From positions 62,001-126,000 of the forward strand of contig NZ_FNJJ01000016.1 in NCBI RefSeq assembly GCF_900104265.1: a stretch of DNA of 64,000 nt, read 5' to 3'. This document shows positions 16,500 to 23,782 of the stretch, in pieces. The translations under genes were made by a program, and so were the position numbers. Within the stretch, counting starts at the first letter, position 1; each line of letters starts with the position of its first letter. The notes under the pieces were generated by a model. It worked only from the letters and a program-made list of their open reading frames with translations, did no database searches and had not been told where the DNA came from. Source of the stretch: Ectopseudomonas guguanensis. GTDB taxonomy: Bacteria; Pseudomonadota; Gammaproteobacteria; Pseudomonadales; Pseudomonadaceae.

Positions 16500-16828
16500 T
16501 GGATACCTGGTTGCTGATTCTGGGCATGCTGGCGATCACCTTCGCCACGCGCTATAGCCTGTTCGCCTTTCCCGATCTGCGTTTCCCGCCTCTGGTCAGG
16601 CAAGGCCTGCATTACGTGCCCACCGCGGTGCTGACGGCCATCGTGGTGCCGGGCATGCTGCTGCCGGACGGGCAGCACTGGGCGCTGGCCTGGGACAACG
16701 CCTACCTGCTGGCGGGCGTCGCCGCCATCGCCATCGCCGCGTTCACGCGGCACCTGCTGGCGACCATCGGTGGCGGCTTGCTGGTGTTCTTCCTGTTGCG
16801 CTGGGCGTTCGGCCAACTGCCGATCTGA
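16499..16828 (+). CDS. azlD: AzlD family branched-chain amino acid transport subunit
   Basis: A 109-residue protein with four hydrophobic segments and the AzlD pattern: LILGMLAITFATRYS near the N-terminus, then LHYVPTAVLTAIVVPGML and ATIGGGLLVFFLLRW. The ATG at 16499 overlaps the azlC stop by one base, so the two subunits are translationally coupled. An inverted repeat of the 21-bp family follows (16851-16911). Confidence 0.9.
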   Translation: MDTWLLILGMLAITFATRYSLFAFPDLRFPPLVRQGLHYVPTAVLTAIVVPGMLLPDGQHWALAWDNAYLLAGVAAIAIAAFTRHLLATIGGGLLVFFLLRWAFGQLPI

Positions 16829-16850
16829 GTGAAGCGGCCTTGCCTGCGCA

Positions 16851-16911
16851 GGATGCGCCGTGCGCACCGGGAATATCGCAGGGCTGGCCTGGTGCGCACG
16901 GCGCACCCTAC
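16851..16911. repeat. Inverted pair of 21-bp elements between azlD and the glycolipid-binding gene
   Basis: GGATGCGCC...GCACC (16851-16868) and GGTGCGC...GCACCCTAC (16891-16911) lie in the gap between two converging genes, where a paired stem could serve as a bidirectional transcription end. Confidence 0.75.
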
Positions 16912-16934
16912 CAAGACGGACCGGTGGAAACCCT

Positions 16935-17522
16935 CTATACCAGCGTGCTGACCGTCAGCTCGCGCTGGCTCAGGCGCAGGAACCGTTCGTTGGCCTTCAG
17001 CAGCAGCGCCTGGTCATCCATGCTCAGTTCTTCGCTGGCATGATCTTCGACCTGGCTGCGGTAGAGGCTTTCCCCGGGGCGCTGGCGCAGGCACTGGTAG
17101 CGCTGCCGGCGTGGTTCCACCTTGAGCTCGAGCAGGTCGACGTAGGCGACCTGCATCTCGTCGCTCTGCCCGGTTTCCAGGGCGCTGCGCTGCAGCACAG
17201 GGGTGTGGGTGAAGGGCGAGGCCGAGAGCATGACGTGCTGGCATTGCTGCAGTTCGGGGCGCAGCTCGCCATTGAGCACCCAGTTGCCACGCAGGTCACG
17301 CTGCAGGCAAAGGCTGCGCTGACCATGGTTGTCGACCTTGAGCCAGAGGCGGCGAAAGCGCCAGCGCGCATCGCAATCGATCAGGTAGTTGGCAACGATG
17401 CTGTTGCCCTTGATGACCTGCATGAGGTGGCTGGTGGCGTGAATGCCACTGGCATCCTGGCTCAGGCGCAGGGTTTCCACGCCGGGGGTGTACCGCGGTT
17501 TCCATACCAGGGTCTGCTGCAT
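16935..17522 (-). CDS. Putative glycolipid-binding domain protein (PA1994-like)
   Basis: A 195-residue soluble protein resembling PF06475, the beta-barrel putative glycolipid-binding family typified by P. aeruginosa PA1994. Family-like features are the N-terminal VWKPRYTPGVETLRL, the YLIDCDARWRFRRLWLKV strand pair, the central GNWVLNG, and YVDLLELKVEPRRQRYQCL. The true substrate is not established for the family. The ATG at 17522 is chosen by homology; upstream in-frame starts lack support. It stands alone, converging with azlD and separated by repeats. Confidence 0.7.
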   Translation of the reverse strand: MQQTLVWKPRYTPGVETLRLSQDASGIHATSHLMQVIKGNSIVANYLIDCDARWRFRRLWLKVDNHGQRSLCLQRDLRGNWVLNGELRPELQQCQHVMLSASPFTHTPVLQRSALETGQSDEMQVAYVDLLELKVEPRRQRYQCLRQRPGESLYRSQVEDHASEELSMDDQALLLKANERFLRLSQRELTVSTLV

Positions 17523-17687
17523 CGAACGACTCCGTGTCGAGCGCGAAACAGGAGGGAAGGGCGGCATCTGCGCGCAGAACACGGTCCCTCGTGTTCCATC
17601 AGTTGTTATGGCGCGCAGGATAAGGTGATTGCAATGTGATGTCTGTCAGCTTTTGCCGACAGTTGCGCAGGTTTTTGCGCTACAGCT

Positions 17688-18029
17688 TCAGGCCTTGGGC
17701 GTAAGCGCCTGCCGCTCGAACTTCACGCCTTCCAGGCCATGGGCCATCAGCGCGCGGATATTGCCGTGGTCGCTGCCCTGCGGGGTGGCCAGTACGCTGC
17801 GGTAGTGTTCGCCGAAGGCACGCAGCGCCTCGTCCCTGCTCAAGCCTTCCAGCAGTGCCAGAGCCAGGGTCTTGCAGGAACCCTCGTTCTGCCCGGCGGC
17901 GTTTTCCACGTCGCCGTTACGAAAGGCGCTGGGCTGATAGTGGTAATGCTCGGCGACGAAGGCCAGGGTTTCACTGAAGGCGTAGTCGTCCTGCTGCAGG
18001 CGACTACGCAGTTCGTTCAGAGCGGTCAT
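17688..18029 (-). CDS. HopJ-family protein (PF08888)
   Basis: A 113-residue protein of the HopJ family. The name comes from a Pseudomonas syringae effector, but homologues occur in many bacteria without type III secretion. Family features are FAFVAEHYHYQPSAF-like spacing (FVAEHYHYQPSAFRNG), NEGSCKTLALALL and the C-terminal HGNIRALMAHGLEGV. No type III secretion genes are in the window, so an effector role is unlikely. It overlaps the DUF1244 gene by ATGA and is translationally coupled to it. Confidence 0.85.
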   Translation of the reverse strand: MTALNELRSRLQQDDYAFSETLAFVAEHYHYQPSAFRNGDVENAAGQNEGSCKTLALALLEGLSRDEALRAFGEHYRSVLATPQGSDHGNIRALMAHGLEGVKFERQALTPKA

Positions 18030-18319
18030 TCGGGCTTTCCTTTGGCGAATGCGGCTTTCTGCTCGGCCGAGGCTTCCTTCTGGTACTTGGCCTTCCAGTC
18101 GGCATAGGGCATGCCGTACACGGTTTCGCGTGCCTGGTCGGCGCTGACGTCGACGCCGAGATCATCGGCGGCGGCCTTGTACCATTTCGACAGGCAGTTG
18201 CGGCAGAAGCCGGCCAGGTTCATCAGGTCGATGTTCTGCACGTCGGGGCGAGTGCGCAGGTGCTGCACCAGGGCGCGAAAGGCTGCAGCTTCCAGTTCGA
18301 GACGTTCTTGCTCGGTCAT
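18026..18319 (-). CDS. DUF1244 family protein
   Basis: A 97-residue small cytoplasmic protein matching DUF1244: LVQHLRTRPDVQNIDLMNLA, GFCRNCLSKWY and GMPYADWKAKYQ. The CxxC (FCRNC) could bind a metal. Family function is unknown. The ATG at 18319 starts directly at the conserved MTEQERLE region, so the longer in-frame extension is discounted. It is the first gene of a two-gene unit with the HopJ-family gene. Confidence 0.85.
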   Translation of the reverse strand: MTEQERLELEAAAFRALVQHLRTRPDVQNIDLMNLAGFCRNCLSKWYKAAADDLGVDVSADQARETVYGMPYADWKAKYQKEASAEQKAAFAKGKPE

Positions 18320-18394
18320 GGTGGGCTCTCCGGGGATGGTGGCGGCGATGATAAGAGCCTCGCCGGAGAGCGACAAGCTGTCAGGCGCTAGTCG

Positions 18395-18766
18395 TCAGCG
18401 ATGACCGGCGAGGGTGATGGATACCGACTCGGCGAAACGCAGGGCATGCGGCTTGTCCACTTCGACTTCGGCGTAACGCACGGCCTGGTGCGTCATGACC
18501 AGGTCGAGAATCTCCTGGGTCAGACGTTCGAGCAGGGCGAAGCGGTTGCCTTCGACGTGGGCGATGATCGCCTTGGTGATGGTGCGGTAGTTGAGGGCGT
18601 GCTCGATGTCGTTGACCTGCACGGCGTCGACGGCCGGGTAGAGGATGGTCAGGTTGATCAGCACGTCCTGCTTGTTGTTGATCTCCTCTTCCTTGATGCC
18701 GATGTAGGTGCGCAGGCGCAGGTCCTTGACGCGGATGCGCGCCATCCCGGGTTCCAGTCGCGGCAT
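18395..18766 (-). CDS. folX: Dihydroneopterin triphosphate 2'-epimerase FolX
   Basis: A 123-residue protein of the FolB/FolX fold, matching Pseudomonas FolX nearly throughout (MARIRVKDLRLRTYIGI; NKQDVLINLTILYP; EVEVDKPHALRFAESVS). It epimerises dihydroneopterin triphosphate to the monapterin form, feeding tetrahydromonapterin, the cofactor of phenylalanine hydroxylase in pseudomonads. It overlaps the folE stop by one base and is the last gene of folM-folE-folX. The residues distinguishing FolX from aldolase FolB are inferred from operon context and overall match. Confidence 0.92.
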   Translation of the reverse strand: MPRLEPGMARIRVKDLRLRTYIGIKEEEINNKQDVLINLTILYPAVDAVQVNDIEHALNYRTITKAIIAHVEGNRFALLERLTQEILDLVMTHQAVRYAEVEVDKPHALRFAESVSITLAGHR

Positions 18767-19326
18767 TAGTTGGTCCGTCCGATCAGTTGCAGGAATTCAT
18801 GGCGAGTGTTGCAGGACTCGCGGAACGCGCCAAGCATCACCGAGCTGCTCATCACCGAGTTCTGCTTCTCCACACCGCGCATCATCATGCACATGTGCTT
18901 GGCCTCGATCACCACGGCGACGCCAGCGGCGTTGGTGACTCGCTGAATCGCATCGGCGATCTGCTTGGTGAGGTTTTCCTGGATCTGCAGACGACGCGCG
19001 TACATGTCGACGATGCGCGCCACCTTGGACAGCCCGAGCACCTTGCCGGTGGGGATGTAGGCCACGTGCGCCTTGCCGATGAAGGGCAGCAGGTGGTGCT
19101 CGCACAGCGAGTACAGCTCGATGTCCTTGACGATCACCATCTCGTCGTTGTCGGACTCGAACAGCGCGCCGTTGACGATCTCTTCCAGCGATTGCTGGTA
19201 ACCATGGCAGAGGTACTGCATGGCCTTGGCCGCACGCTTGGGCGTGTCGAGCAGGCCCTCGCGCTCGGGGTTTTCACCGAGGCCGACAAGAATCTCGCGG
19301 TATTGCTGGGAAAGAGGATGGCTCAT
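18766..19326 (-). CDS. folE: GTP cyclohydrolase I FolE
   Basis: A 186-residue type I GTP cyclohydrolase converting GTP to dihydroneopterin triphosphate. The zinc site is visible as SLCEHHLLPF (Cys and His) with the second Cys in KHMCMMMRGV, and GKAHVAYIP and GLSKVARIVDMYARRLQIQE are standard signatures. Its place between folM and folX commits its product to monapterin synthesis. Pseudomonads often have more than one folE; in P. putida I recall one being light-induced, which matters here because a LOV/LitR module is close. Confidence 0.95.
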   Translation of the reverse strand: MSHPLSQQYREILVGLGENPEREGLLDTPKRAAKAMQYLCHGYQQSLEEIVNGALFESDNDEMVIVKDIELYSLCEHHLLPFIGKAHVAYIPTGKVLGLSKVARIVDMYARRLQIQENLTKQIADAIQRVTNAAGVAVVIEAKHMCMMMRGVEKQNSVMSSSVMLGAFRESCNTRHEFLQLIGRTN

Positions 19327-19348
19327 GGCAGTGTCCTGGGCAGCCGCC

Positions 19349-20059
19349 TCACTTGAGGTGGCGGCCGCCGTTGAGGGTAAGGGTGGTTCCGGTTACGTAG
19401 GGGTTGTCCAGCAGGTAGCGCAAACTCTGGTAGAAGGCCTGCGGCCCGGGTTCGATGCCCAGCGCCGACTTGGCCAGGGTCCTGCTCCTGTAAGCGGCGT
19501 CGTCGTCCGCGTTGAACATCAGCAGTGCCGGCGCGATGCCATTGACCTTGATACGCGGTGCCAGGCGGGCGGCGAAGGAAAGCGTCAGGCTTTCCAGCCC
19601 GGCCTTGCTGGCGCAGTAGGCCGGACGATTGGCGCTGCCCTTGCGCACCACGTCGTCGCTGACGTGGACGATGTCCGCCTGCTCCGACTGCAGCAGCAGG
19701 TCGCTGCAATGCAGGTTGATCAGGTAGGGCGCGAGCATGTGCACGTTGAATAGCTGGCGGAAGGCTTCGGCCTCTTCGCCCGGGGTTTCGGCCAGCCACT
19801 GCGAGGCGTTGTGCACGATCGCGCGCAGGCCGCTGCAGTGCGCCTTGAGCCGGTCGATGAAGGCCAGGATGCCGGCCTCGTCGCTGAAGTCTGCCTGCAA
19901 GGCGATGGCGCCGCGTTCACGCAGTCGCACGATGCTGTCGCGCTCCTGGCGATAGCTGACGATCACCGACTGGCCTTCGTCGAGCAGGCGCTCGGCGCAG
20001 TACAGGCCGACTCTCTGGCCGGCACCGGTGATCAGGATGGGAAAGCTGGCAGCGCTCAT
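19349..20059 (-). CDS. folM: Dihydromonapterin reductase FolM
   Basis: A 236-residue SDR enzyme. It has the cofactor motif ITGAGQRVG (about 10-18), NASQW, the catalytic Tyr-Lys in YCASKAGLESL, and a C-terminus ending TLTLNGGRHLK as in FolM. It reduces dihydromonapterin to tetrahydromonapterin and can act as a dihydrofolate reductase. It is the first gene of the operon with folE and folX. A promoter with a perfect TTGTAC dyad over the -35 region is predicted about 95-120 bases upstream. Confidence 0.9.
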   Translation of the reverse strand: MSAASFPILITGAGQRVGLYCAERLLDEGQSVIVSYRQERDSIVRLRERGAIALQADFSDEAGILAFIDRLKAHCSGLRAIVHNASQWLAETPGEEAEAFRQLFNVHMLAPYLINLHCSDLLLQSEQADIVHVSDDVVRKGSANRPAYCASKAGLESLTLSFAARLAPRIKVNGIAPALLMFNADDDAAYRSRTLAKSALGIEPGPQAFYQSLRYLLDNPYVTGTTLTLNGGRHLK

Positions 20060-20151
20060 GTGCGACTCGTGCGAAGGAAATGAAGGCCTGGCTCATACCG
20101 CCTCGGGATACCTGACCAGTGGCAGGCGGTACTCACCAGACCGAGGATAAA

Positions 20152-20180
20152 GCTATACCAGAGTGGCAGGTTGTACAACC
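20152..20180 (-). promoter_or_regulatory. Predicted folM promoter with GGTTGTACAACC dyad at -35
   Basis: On the minus strand a perfect 12-bp palindrome, GGTTGTACAACC (20169-20180), is followed 15 bases after its TTGTAC by TATAGC (20152-20157), a plausible -10. MerR-family CarH/LitR regulators are reported to use TGTACA-like dyads overlapping promoters, and a LitR-type gene lies 1.4 kb away. Regulation by it is an inference. Confidence 0.55.
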
Positions 20181-20274
20181 CTGTGCATCATATGGTTTTG
20201 CTATCAGGTCGCTCAAATTTGCCTATTTTACTGACTTGTAAGGGTTTTTCGGCTATTTGGGATGGCGGTATTTT

Positions 20275-20310
20275 TTGTACTTTTCCTGTACGTATGGCTA
20301 TTTTTGTACA
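20275..20310. promoter_or_regulatory. Cluster of three TGTAC sites
   Basis: TTGTAC (20275-20280), TGTAC (20287-20291) and TTGTACA (20304-20310) are packed in 36 bases of T-rich DNA. With the dyad at 20169 this makes four TGTAC words in about 140 bases of a high-GC genome. They could be further operator half-sites. Confidence 0.4.
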
Positions 20311-20380
20311 GGTTGAGGCTCGTGCAACGAAAACGGCCAGCGTGAGGCTGGCCGATGCTTGGGACGGGAGGAGGCGGCTT

Positions 20381-20947
20381 TCAGGATTTGCCGATGCCAG
20401 CGGCTCGTCTGCCCAGACGCTGCGGGTAATGACCCTGCAGCCAGGGTTCGAGCAGGCGGGTCGACAAGGGAATGAACAGGTAGGTCATCAGCGGCGTCAG
20501 GGCGAGCGTGGACAGCAGCACGCGGGTGATCAGCGACAGGTCGGCCAGCCAGGGACCCAGCAGCAGGTTGAAGGCCAGGGAAACGGGAAAGAACGCCAGC
20601 CAGATCGCCACGCTCTGCTTCCAGCGCGGTGGCTGACGGTGGGCGCTGCCGAACCAGGCGTCGAGTCCCACTGCGCGCTTTTCCTGGGGTTGGGCGAAGA
20701 GTCCTGCGCCGCGCTGCAGCCAGGCCTGGCGTGAAGCGGAATGCTCCCAGGAGGCCATGGTCTGCTCGTCGCTGAAACGGAACACGATCTGGAACTCGTC
20801 GTCGCCGGCAGGCGGGGCCAGGACGCCTGAGCCGAGATAGCCAGGGAAGTCGGTAGCCAGGTGTTCGCCTTCACGCAGCCAGGCGATGAAGTCGTGATAA
20901 CGGCCATCGGCGACGCGGCGCGCCACCATCAGGGTAACGGGGGACAT
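20381..20947 (-). CDS. Antibiotic biosynthesis monooxygenase (ABM) domain protein with membrane tail
   Basis: A 188-residue protein. The ferredoxin-like ABM domain covers about 1-100 (MVARRVADGRYHDFIAWL; EFQIVFRFSD; SWEHSASRQAWL) and is followed by two membrane helices (IWLAFFPVSLAFNLLLGPW; VLLSTLALTPLMTYLFIPL). ABM domains occur in quinone, haem and polyketide oxidations; this membrane-tailed subtype has no known substrate to my knowledge. It is oriented like the DCC-family gene upstream (113-base gap) and lies between the LitR-type regulator and folM, so it may belong to the light-response set. Confidence 0.8.
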   Translation of the reverse strand: MSPVTLMVARRVADGRYHDFIAWLREGEHLATDFPGYLGSGVLAPPAGDDEFQIVFRFSDEQTMASWEHSASRQAWLQRGAGLFAQPQEKRAVGLDAWFGSAHRQPPRWKQSVAIWLAFFPVSLAFNLLLGPWLADLSLITRVLLSTLALTPLMTYLFIPLSTRLLEPWLQGHYPQRLGRRAAGIGKS

Positions 20948-21060
20948 TGTGTATCTCCTCGAAAGTTGCCGTCAGCCGGGGTGTGGCCAATGGCGCGATC
21001 GAACACGGGGTGCCGTGTTCGATGAAGAAGGCAGCAAGGATTATTCCCGTTTTGCGAAAT

Positions 21061-21498
21061 TTAGCCAGCCCCGCCTGATGGCGGGCGCTGGCTCGAGCAA
21101 CTGGCGCCGTTGCGGCAGCGCGCCGCACCGTCGGGGTGCGGAAGATGTGCCAAATGAGGGCGCAGGCGGCAGAACAGCCGATAGCCCCATTCCAGCAACG
21201 GACGCAGCGGCCGCCAGCGCAGTGGCGCGACCCAGCGCCCGAGACCTGCGGCCTGCCAGCTCCAGAGGCTGGCATCGAGGCCCAGTAGCCATTCGCCGTT
21301 GGCCCAGCGTGCGTGCAGACGAGCCTGCATCTCGACCAGGGACAGCCCCAGCGGTGCCGGGTCGAAGTCCTCGGCGGAGATATCGACGAACAGCAGGCGC
21401 TGCGGCGTTGCGTGACGGCGCAGCAGGCGTATTTCGCGGGCGCAGAGTGGGCAGTCGCCATCGAAATAGAGGGTCAGTGGCCAGGAATAGTTGTGCAT
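21061..21498 (-). CDS. DCC-family thiol-disulfide oxidoreductase (DUF393)
   Basis: A 145-residue protein of the DCC/DUF393 family. It opens with the family's YFDGDCPLCAREIRLL motif, in which the CPLC pair is the presumed redox-active dithiol, and continues with LFVDISAEDFDP and a Trp/Arg-rich C-terminal half (LRPLLEWGYRLFCRLRP). It starts 54 bases from the divergent LitR-type gene and shares a control region holding a TTGTAT/GCACAA dyad. DUF393 genes are often found with photolyase or light-induced genes. The ATG at 21498 is chosen by homology. Confidence 0.85.
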   Translation of the reverse strand: MHNYSWPLTLYFDGDCPLCAREIRLLRRHATPQRLLFVDISAEDFDPAPLGLSLVEMQARLHARWANGEWLLGLDASLWSWQAAGLGRWVAPLRWRPLRPLLEWGYRLFCRLRPHLAHLPHPDGAARCRNGASCSSQRPPSGGAG

Positions 21499-21507
21499 CA
21501 GCTTGCC

Positions 21508-21526
21508 TTGTATAGTTTTTGCACAA
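21508..21526. promoter_or_regulatory. TTGTAT-N7-GCACAA dyad between the LitR-type regulator and the DCC gene
   Basis: TTGTAT (21508-21513) and GCACAA (21521-21526) form an imperfect inverted repeat in the 54-base divergent gap. On the minus strand it reads TTGTGC...ATACAA, with a TATACA -10-like hexamer. Its similarity to the folM dyad half-site (TTGTAC) suggests the same regulator could bind both. Confidence 0.45.
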
Positions 21527-21552
21527 TGTAAGCTTGCCAATGCTGGGTTACA

Positions 21553-22542
21553 ATGCCTCCTAAATTCGTTGCCGTGATGCCCGCCGCCATGCCCGAACTC
21601 GCCTCCGTCACATCGCTCGCGTCCAGCGCCCTGAAGCAGGAAGAGCTGTTCCCCATCCGCGAGGTTTCCCGTCTTACCGGTGTCAACCCGGTGACCCTGC
21701 GTGCCTGGGAGCGGCGTTACGGCCTGATCCAGCCAACACGAACCGACAGTGGTCACCGTCTCTATTCGCAGGCCGACATCGATGCGGTACGCAGTATCCT
21801 GGCCTGGATCGAGCGTGGCGTGGCGGTGAGCAAGGTCGGCTCGATTCTGGCCAAGAGCACCAGCAGCCGTAGTGTCGCCGCGCCGGCCTATGACGAGGTC
21901 AGCACCGATGACTGGAGTCAGTGGCAGGATCAGGTGCGCAACGCGCTGCAGAACTTCGACGAGCCGCGCCTGGAGCGTCTCTACGGGCAGATATTTTCCT
22001 GCTACCCGTTGCCCGTGGTGTTTCAGGACATCTTCATGCCGGTCTGGCAGGAGCTGCTGTTGCGTCAGGACGAAGTGGGCCAGCGTGGCCAGTGGCTGAT
22101 GCTCGACGGCTTTTTGCGTGGGCGCTGCCGCCAGCGCTTGCAGGTGAGGCGCGGCGAGACGTGCGACCGCGTGCTGGTGGTGGCGCTGCCGAGCCACTGC
22201 CGGGAGCTCGAATTGCTGGCTGGCGCACTGCTGCTGCATAACCAGGACATCGATATCACGGTGATGGGGCCGGGTGTGCCAATCGGCGATCTGGCCCTGA
22301 TCTGCGAGCGCATGCGTCCGCAGGCGCTGATCGTCTTCAGCAATCAGCCGCCGGGCGCGGAGTTCCCGCAGCAACTGGTGCGTCTGGCGCTTGGCCTGGA
22401 ATGCCCGGTGGCGTTGGCCGGTGATAGTGCCGATCTGGCGGAGGAGAGCCTGGCGGGTTCAGCCATCGCCTGTCTGGGTAACGAGGGGCGTCTGATGCAG
22501 CGGCGCCTGAAGCAGTTCCTGGCCGGCCACCTCGATACCTGA
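21553..22542 (+). CDS. MerR-family regulator, LitR/CarH-like (class II, no B12 histidine)
   Basis: A 329-residue regulator (316 if the third in-frame ATG, 21589, is used; no start has a good ribosome site). The MerR helix-turn-helix covers about 35-105 (PIREVSRLTGVNPVTLRAWERRYG; GHRLYSQADIDAV). A helical B12-binding-type cap (about 125-200) and a Rossmann-like domain (LVVALPSHCRELELLAGALLLHN; VMGPGVPIGDL) follow. In cobalamin photoreceptors the loop carries ExHxxG-like residues; here it reads SHCRELEL with Arg replacing the ligand His, so adenosylcobalamin is unlikely to bind. That fits class II LitR proteins of Pseudomonas, which depend on a LOV partner; a short LOV gene lies 0.7 kb away. 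Confidence 0.85.
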   Translation: MPPKFVAVMPAAMPELASVTSLASSALKQEELFPIREVSRLTGVNPVTLRAWERRYGLIQPTRTDSGHRLYSQADIDAVRSILAWIERGVAVSKVGSILAKSTSSRSVAAPAYDEVSTDDWSQWQDQVRNALQNFDEPRLERLYGQIFSCYPLPVVFQDIFMPVWQELLLRQDEVGQRGQWLMLDGFLRGRCRQRLQVRRGETCDRVLVVALPSHCRELELLAGALLLHNQDIDITVMGPGVPIGDLALICERMRPQALIVFSNQPPGAEFPQQLVRLALGLECPVALAGDSADLAEESLAGSAIACLGNEGRLMQRRLKQFLAGHLDT

Positions 22543-22560
22543 GGCAGCCTGTACGCAGGC

Positions 22561-23169
22561 TCAGCCGACGCTTGCGGTCTGCAGCTGCTGCTCGCTGTGC
22601 TGTTCGAACAGATACTGGCGCAGGGTTTGCTCGTCTTCGGCATGCAGCGTTCGCAGGCTGTAGGCATAACGCGTCTTGCTGACGCGCCTGACCAGTTGCG
22701 CGCGCAGCTGCACGCGGCGCTCCCGCGGCAGGAGCAGTTGCAGCAGCTGGTCCTTGGCCGGCATGCCGGTCTCGGCATATTCCACCAGCATCCCGTTGTT
22801 GGACAGCTCCAGTGCCAGCAGGCCGCTCGGGCGTTCGCCGCTGTCCAGCAGCGTCAGCGCGGCAGGCAGGACAAGCCGCCACGGCCGTTCGTTGACCCCC
22901 TGCTCGAAGATCAATGGTGCGCCCAGCTCCAGGCGTGACTGGCTCTGCTCGTCCTGAATCAGCTGCAGGGGGAAGCTCAGGTGCTGGTTGTCGCTGTGAG
23001 TGTCCAGGCTCAGCTGTTCTTCCTCGCCCAGTCGGCTCAACAGCTCACTGAGCCTTTCGCCCAGGGTCAGTTGCGGCGCGGCGCTCGGGCGCCGCGTCTG
23101 CGGGGGTTTGGAAATGATCTTCTGGATGAAGTCCAGCTCGTCCTGAGTCAGCAGCGGGTCGCTTTGCAT
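22561..23169 (-). CDS. PilZ-domain-like protein between the LitR-type regulator and LOV gene
   Basis: A 202-residue cytoplasmic protein. The first 75 residues are helical and polar (LLTQDELDFIQKIIS; LGERLSELLSRLGEEEQL), followed by two beta-rich segments. The second has a PilZ-like ALELSNNGMLVEY (compare D/NxSxxG) near residue 125-137. The usual RxxxR upstream is not clearly present, so c-di-GMP binding is uncertain. It is transcribed in the same direction as, and 55 bases downstream of, the LOV gene, so it is likely cotranscribed with it. ATG 23169 is preferred over an upstream TTG. Confidence 0.65.
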   Translation of the reverse strand: MQSDPLLTQDELDFIQKIISKPPQTRRPSAAPQLTLGERLSELLSRLGEEEQLSLDTHSDNQHLSFPLQLIQDEQSQSRLELGAPLIFEQGVNERPWRLVLPAALTLLDSGERPSGLLALELSNNGMLVEYAETGMPAKDQLLQLLLPRERRVQLRAQLVRRVSKTRYAYSLRTLHAEDEQTLRQYLFEQHSEQQLQTASVG

Positions 23170-23224
23170 GGGCTTGATACTGCATGGGGTCAAACCCTTC
23201 TGACTGCGCAGCCCGAAGATAGTT

Positions 23225-23680
23225 TTATCCGTTCGTCTGCTTCAGACGCGCCAGTTCCGCCTTCAGCTCGGCGACTTCGATCTCCAGTTCACGGACGCGC
23301 TGCTTGGCTTCGACCTGTTCGGTCACGTCCTTCTGAATGCCGATGTAGTAGGTCAACTGATCGCTCTCGTTGAGCACCGGCGTGATCGACAGCTCGTTCC
23401 AGAAGGCGCTGCCATCCTTGCGGTAGTTGCGGATGATCTGCCGGCAGGGCTTGTTGGCCTTGACCGCATCGCGAATGGCCTGCAGACCGATCTGCGCACG
23501 GTCACCTGCCTGCAGGAAGCGGCAGTCCTGATAGAGGATGTCGTCACAGGGGTAGCCGGTCAGGCGCTCGAATGCCGCGTTGGCGTAGATCAGGATGTTG
23601 TCTTCGCCCTCCTGCTCGGCCACCACGATTCCGTCGTTGGAGGCGTCGACTACCAGTTGCAGCAGCTTGGCATTGATCAT
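23225..23680 (-). CDS. Short LOV photoreceptor (PpSB1-LOV-like)
   Basis: A 151-residue single LOV domain plus C-terminal coiled coil, closely resembling the short LOV proteins of P. putida. The blue-light adduct Cys53 is in YQDCRFLQ. Flavin contacts are visible in RNYRKDGSAFWNELSITPV (Asn) and the final strand IGIQKDVTEQ. The tail from about 118 is a Leu/Glu heptad coil (VRELEIEVAELKAELARL) likely for dimerisation. No effector domain is present, so signalling must be through a partner; the LitR-type regulator next door is the known type of partner. It is the first gene of a unit with the PilZ-like gene. Confidence 0.92.
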   Translation of the reverse strand: MINAKLLQLVVDASNDGIVVAEQEGEDNILIYANAAFERLTGYPCDDILYQDCRFLQAGDRAQIGLQAIRDAVKANKPCRQIIRNYRKDGSAFWNELSITPVLNESDQLTYYIGIQKDVTEQVEAKQRVRELEIEVAELKAELARLKQTNG

Positions 23681-23782
23681 GGATGCGATTCCGCGAGAGT
23701 TGTGGGCTGCATTCTAAAACATCGGGTCGGGCTGTCCACTTGCGGCATAATGTGCGGCGTTTTTCCTGTATCCGGAGTTGTC

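Larger units (their letters stand above)
20060..20380. other. AT-rich intergenic region upstream of folM with multiple TGTAC sites
   Basis: These 321 bases hold no convincing gene. The region is clearly more AT-rich than its surroundings (notably 20180-20320). It contains the dyad at 20169-20180 over a predicted folM promoter, and three TGTAC-type sites between 20275 and 20310. The short stem GGCCAGCGTGAGGCTGGCC near 20335-20353 follows the stop of the gene at 20381 and may end that transcript. Confidence 0.6.

Noticed and set aside
17688..18029. HopJ name suggesting a type III secreted effector
   Set aside because: The family is widespread outside plant pathogens and no secretion genes are present; treated as a household protein.
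21553..22542. Cobalamin-dependent CarH-type photoreceptor
   Set aside because: The His that would ligate cobalt is replaced and the motif around it is degenerate, so it is called a class II LitR type.
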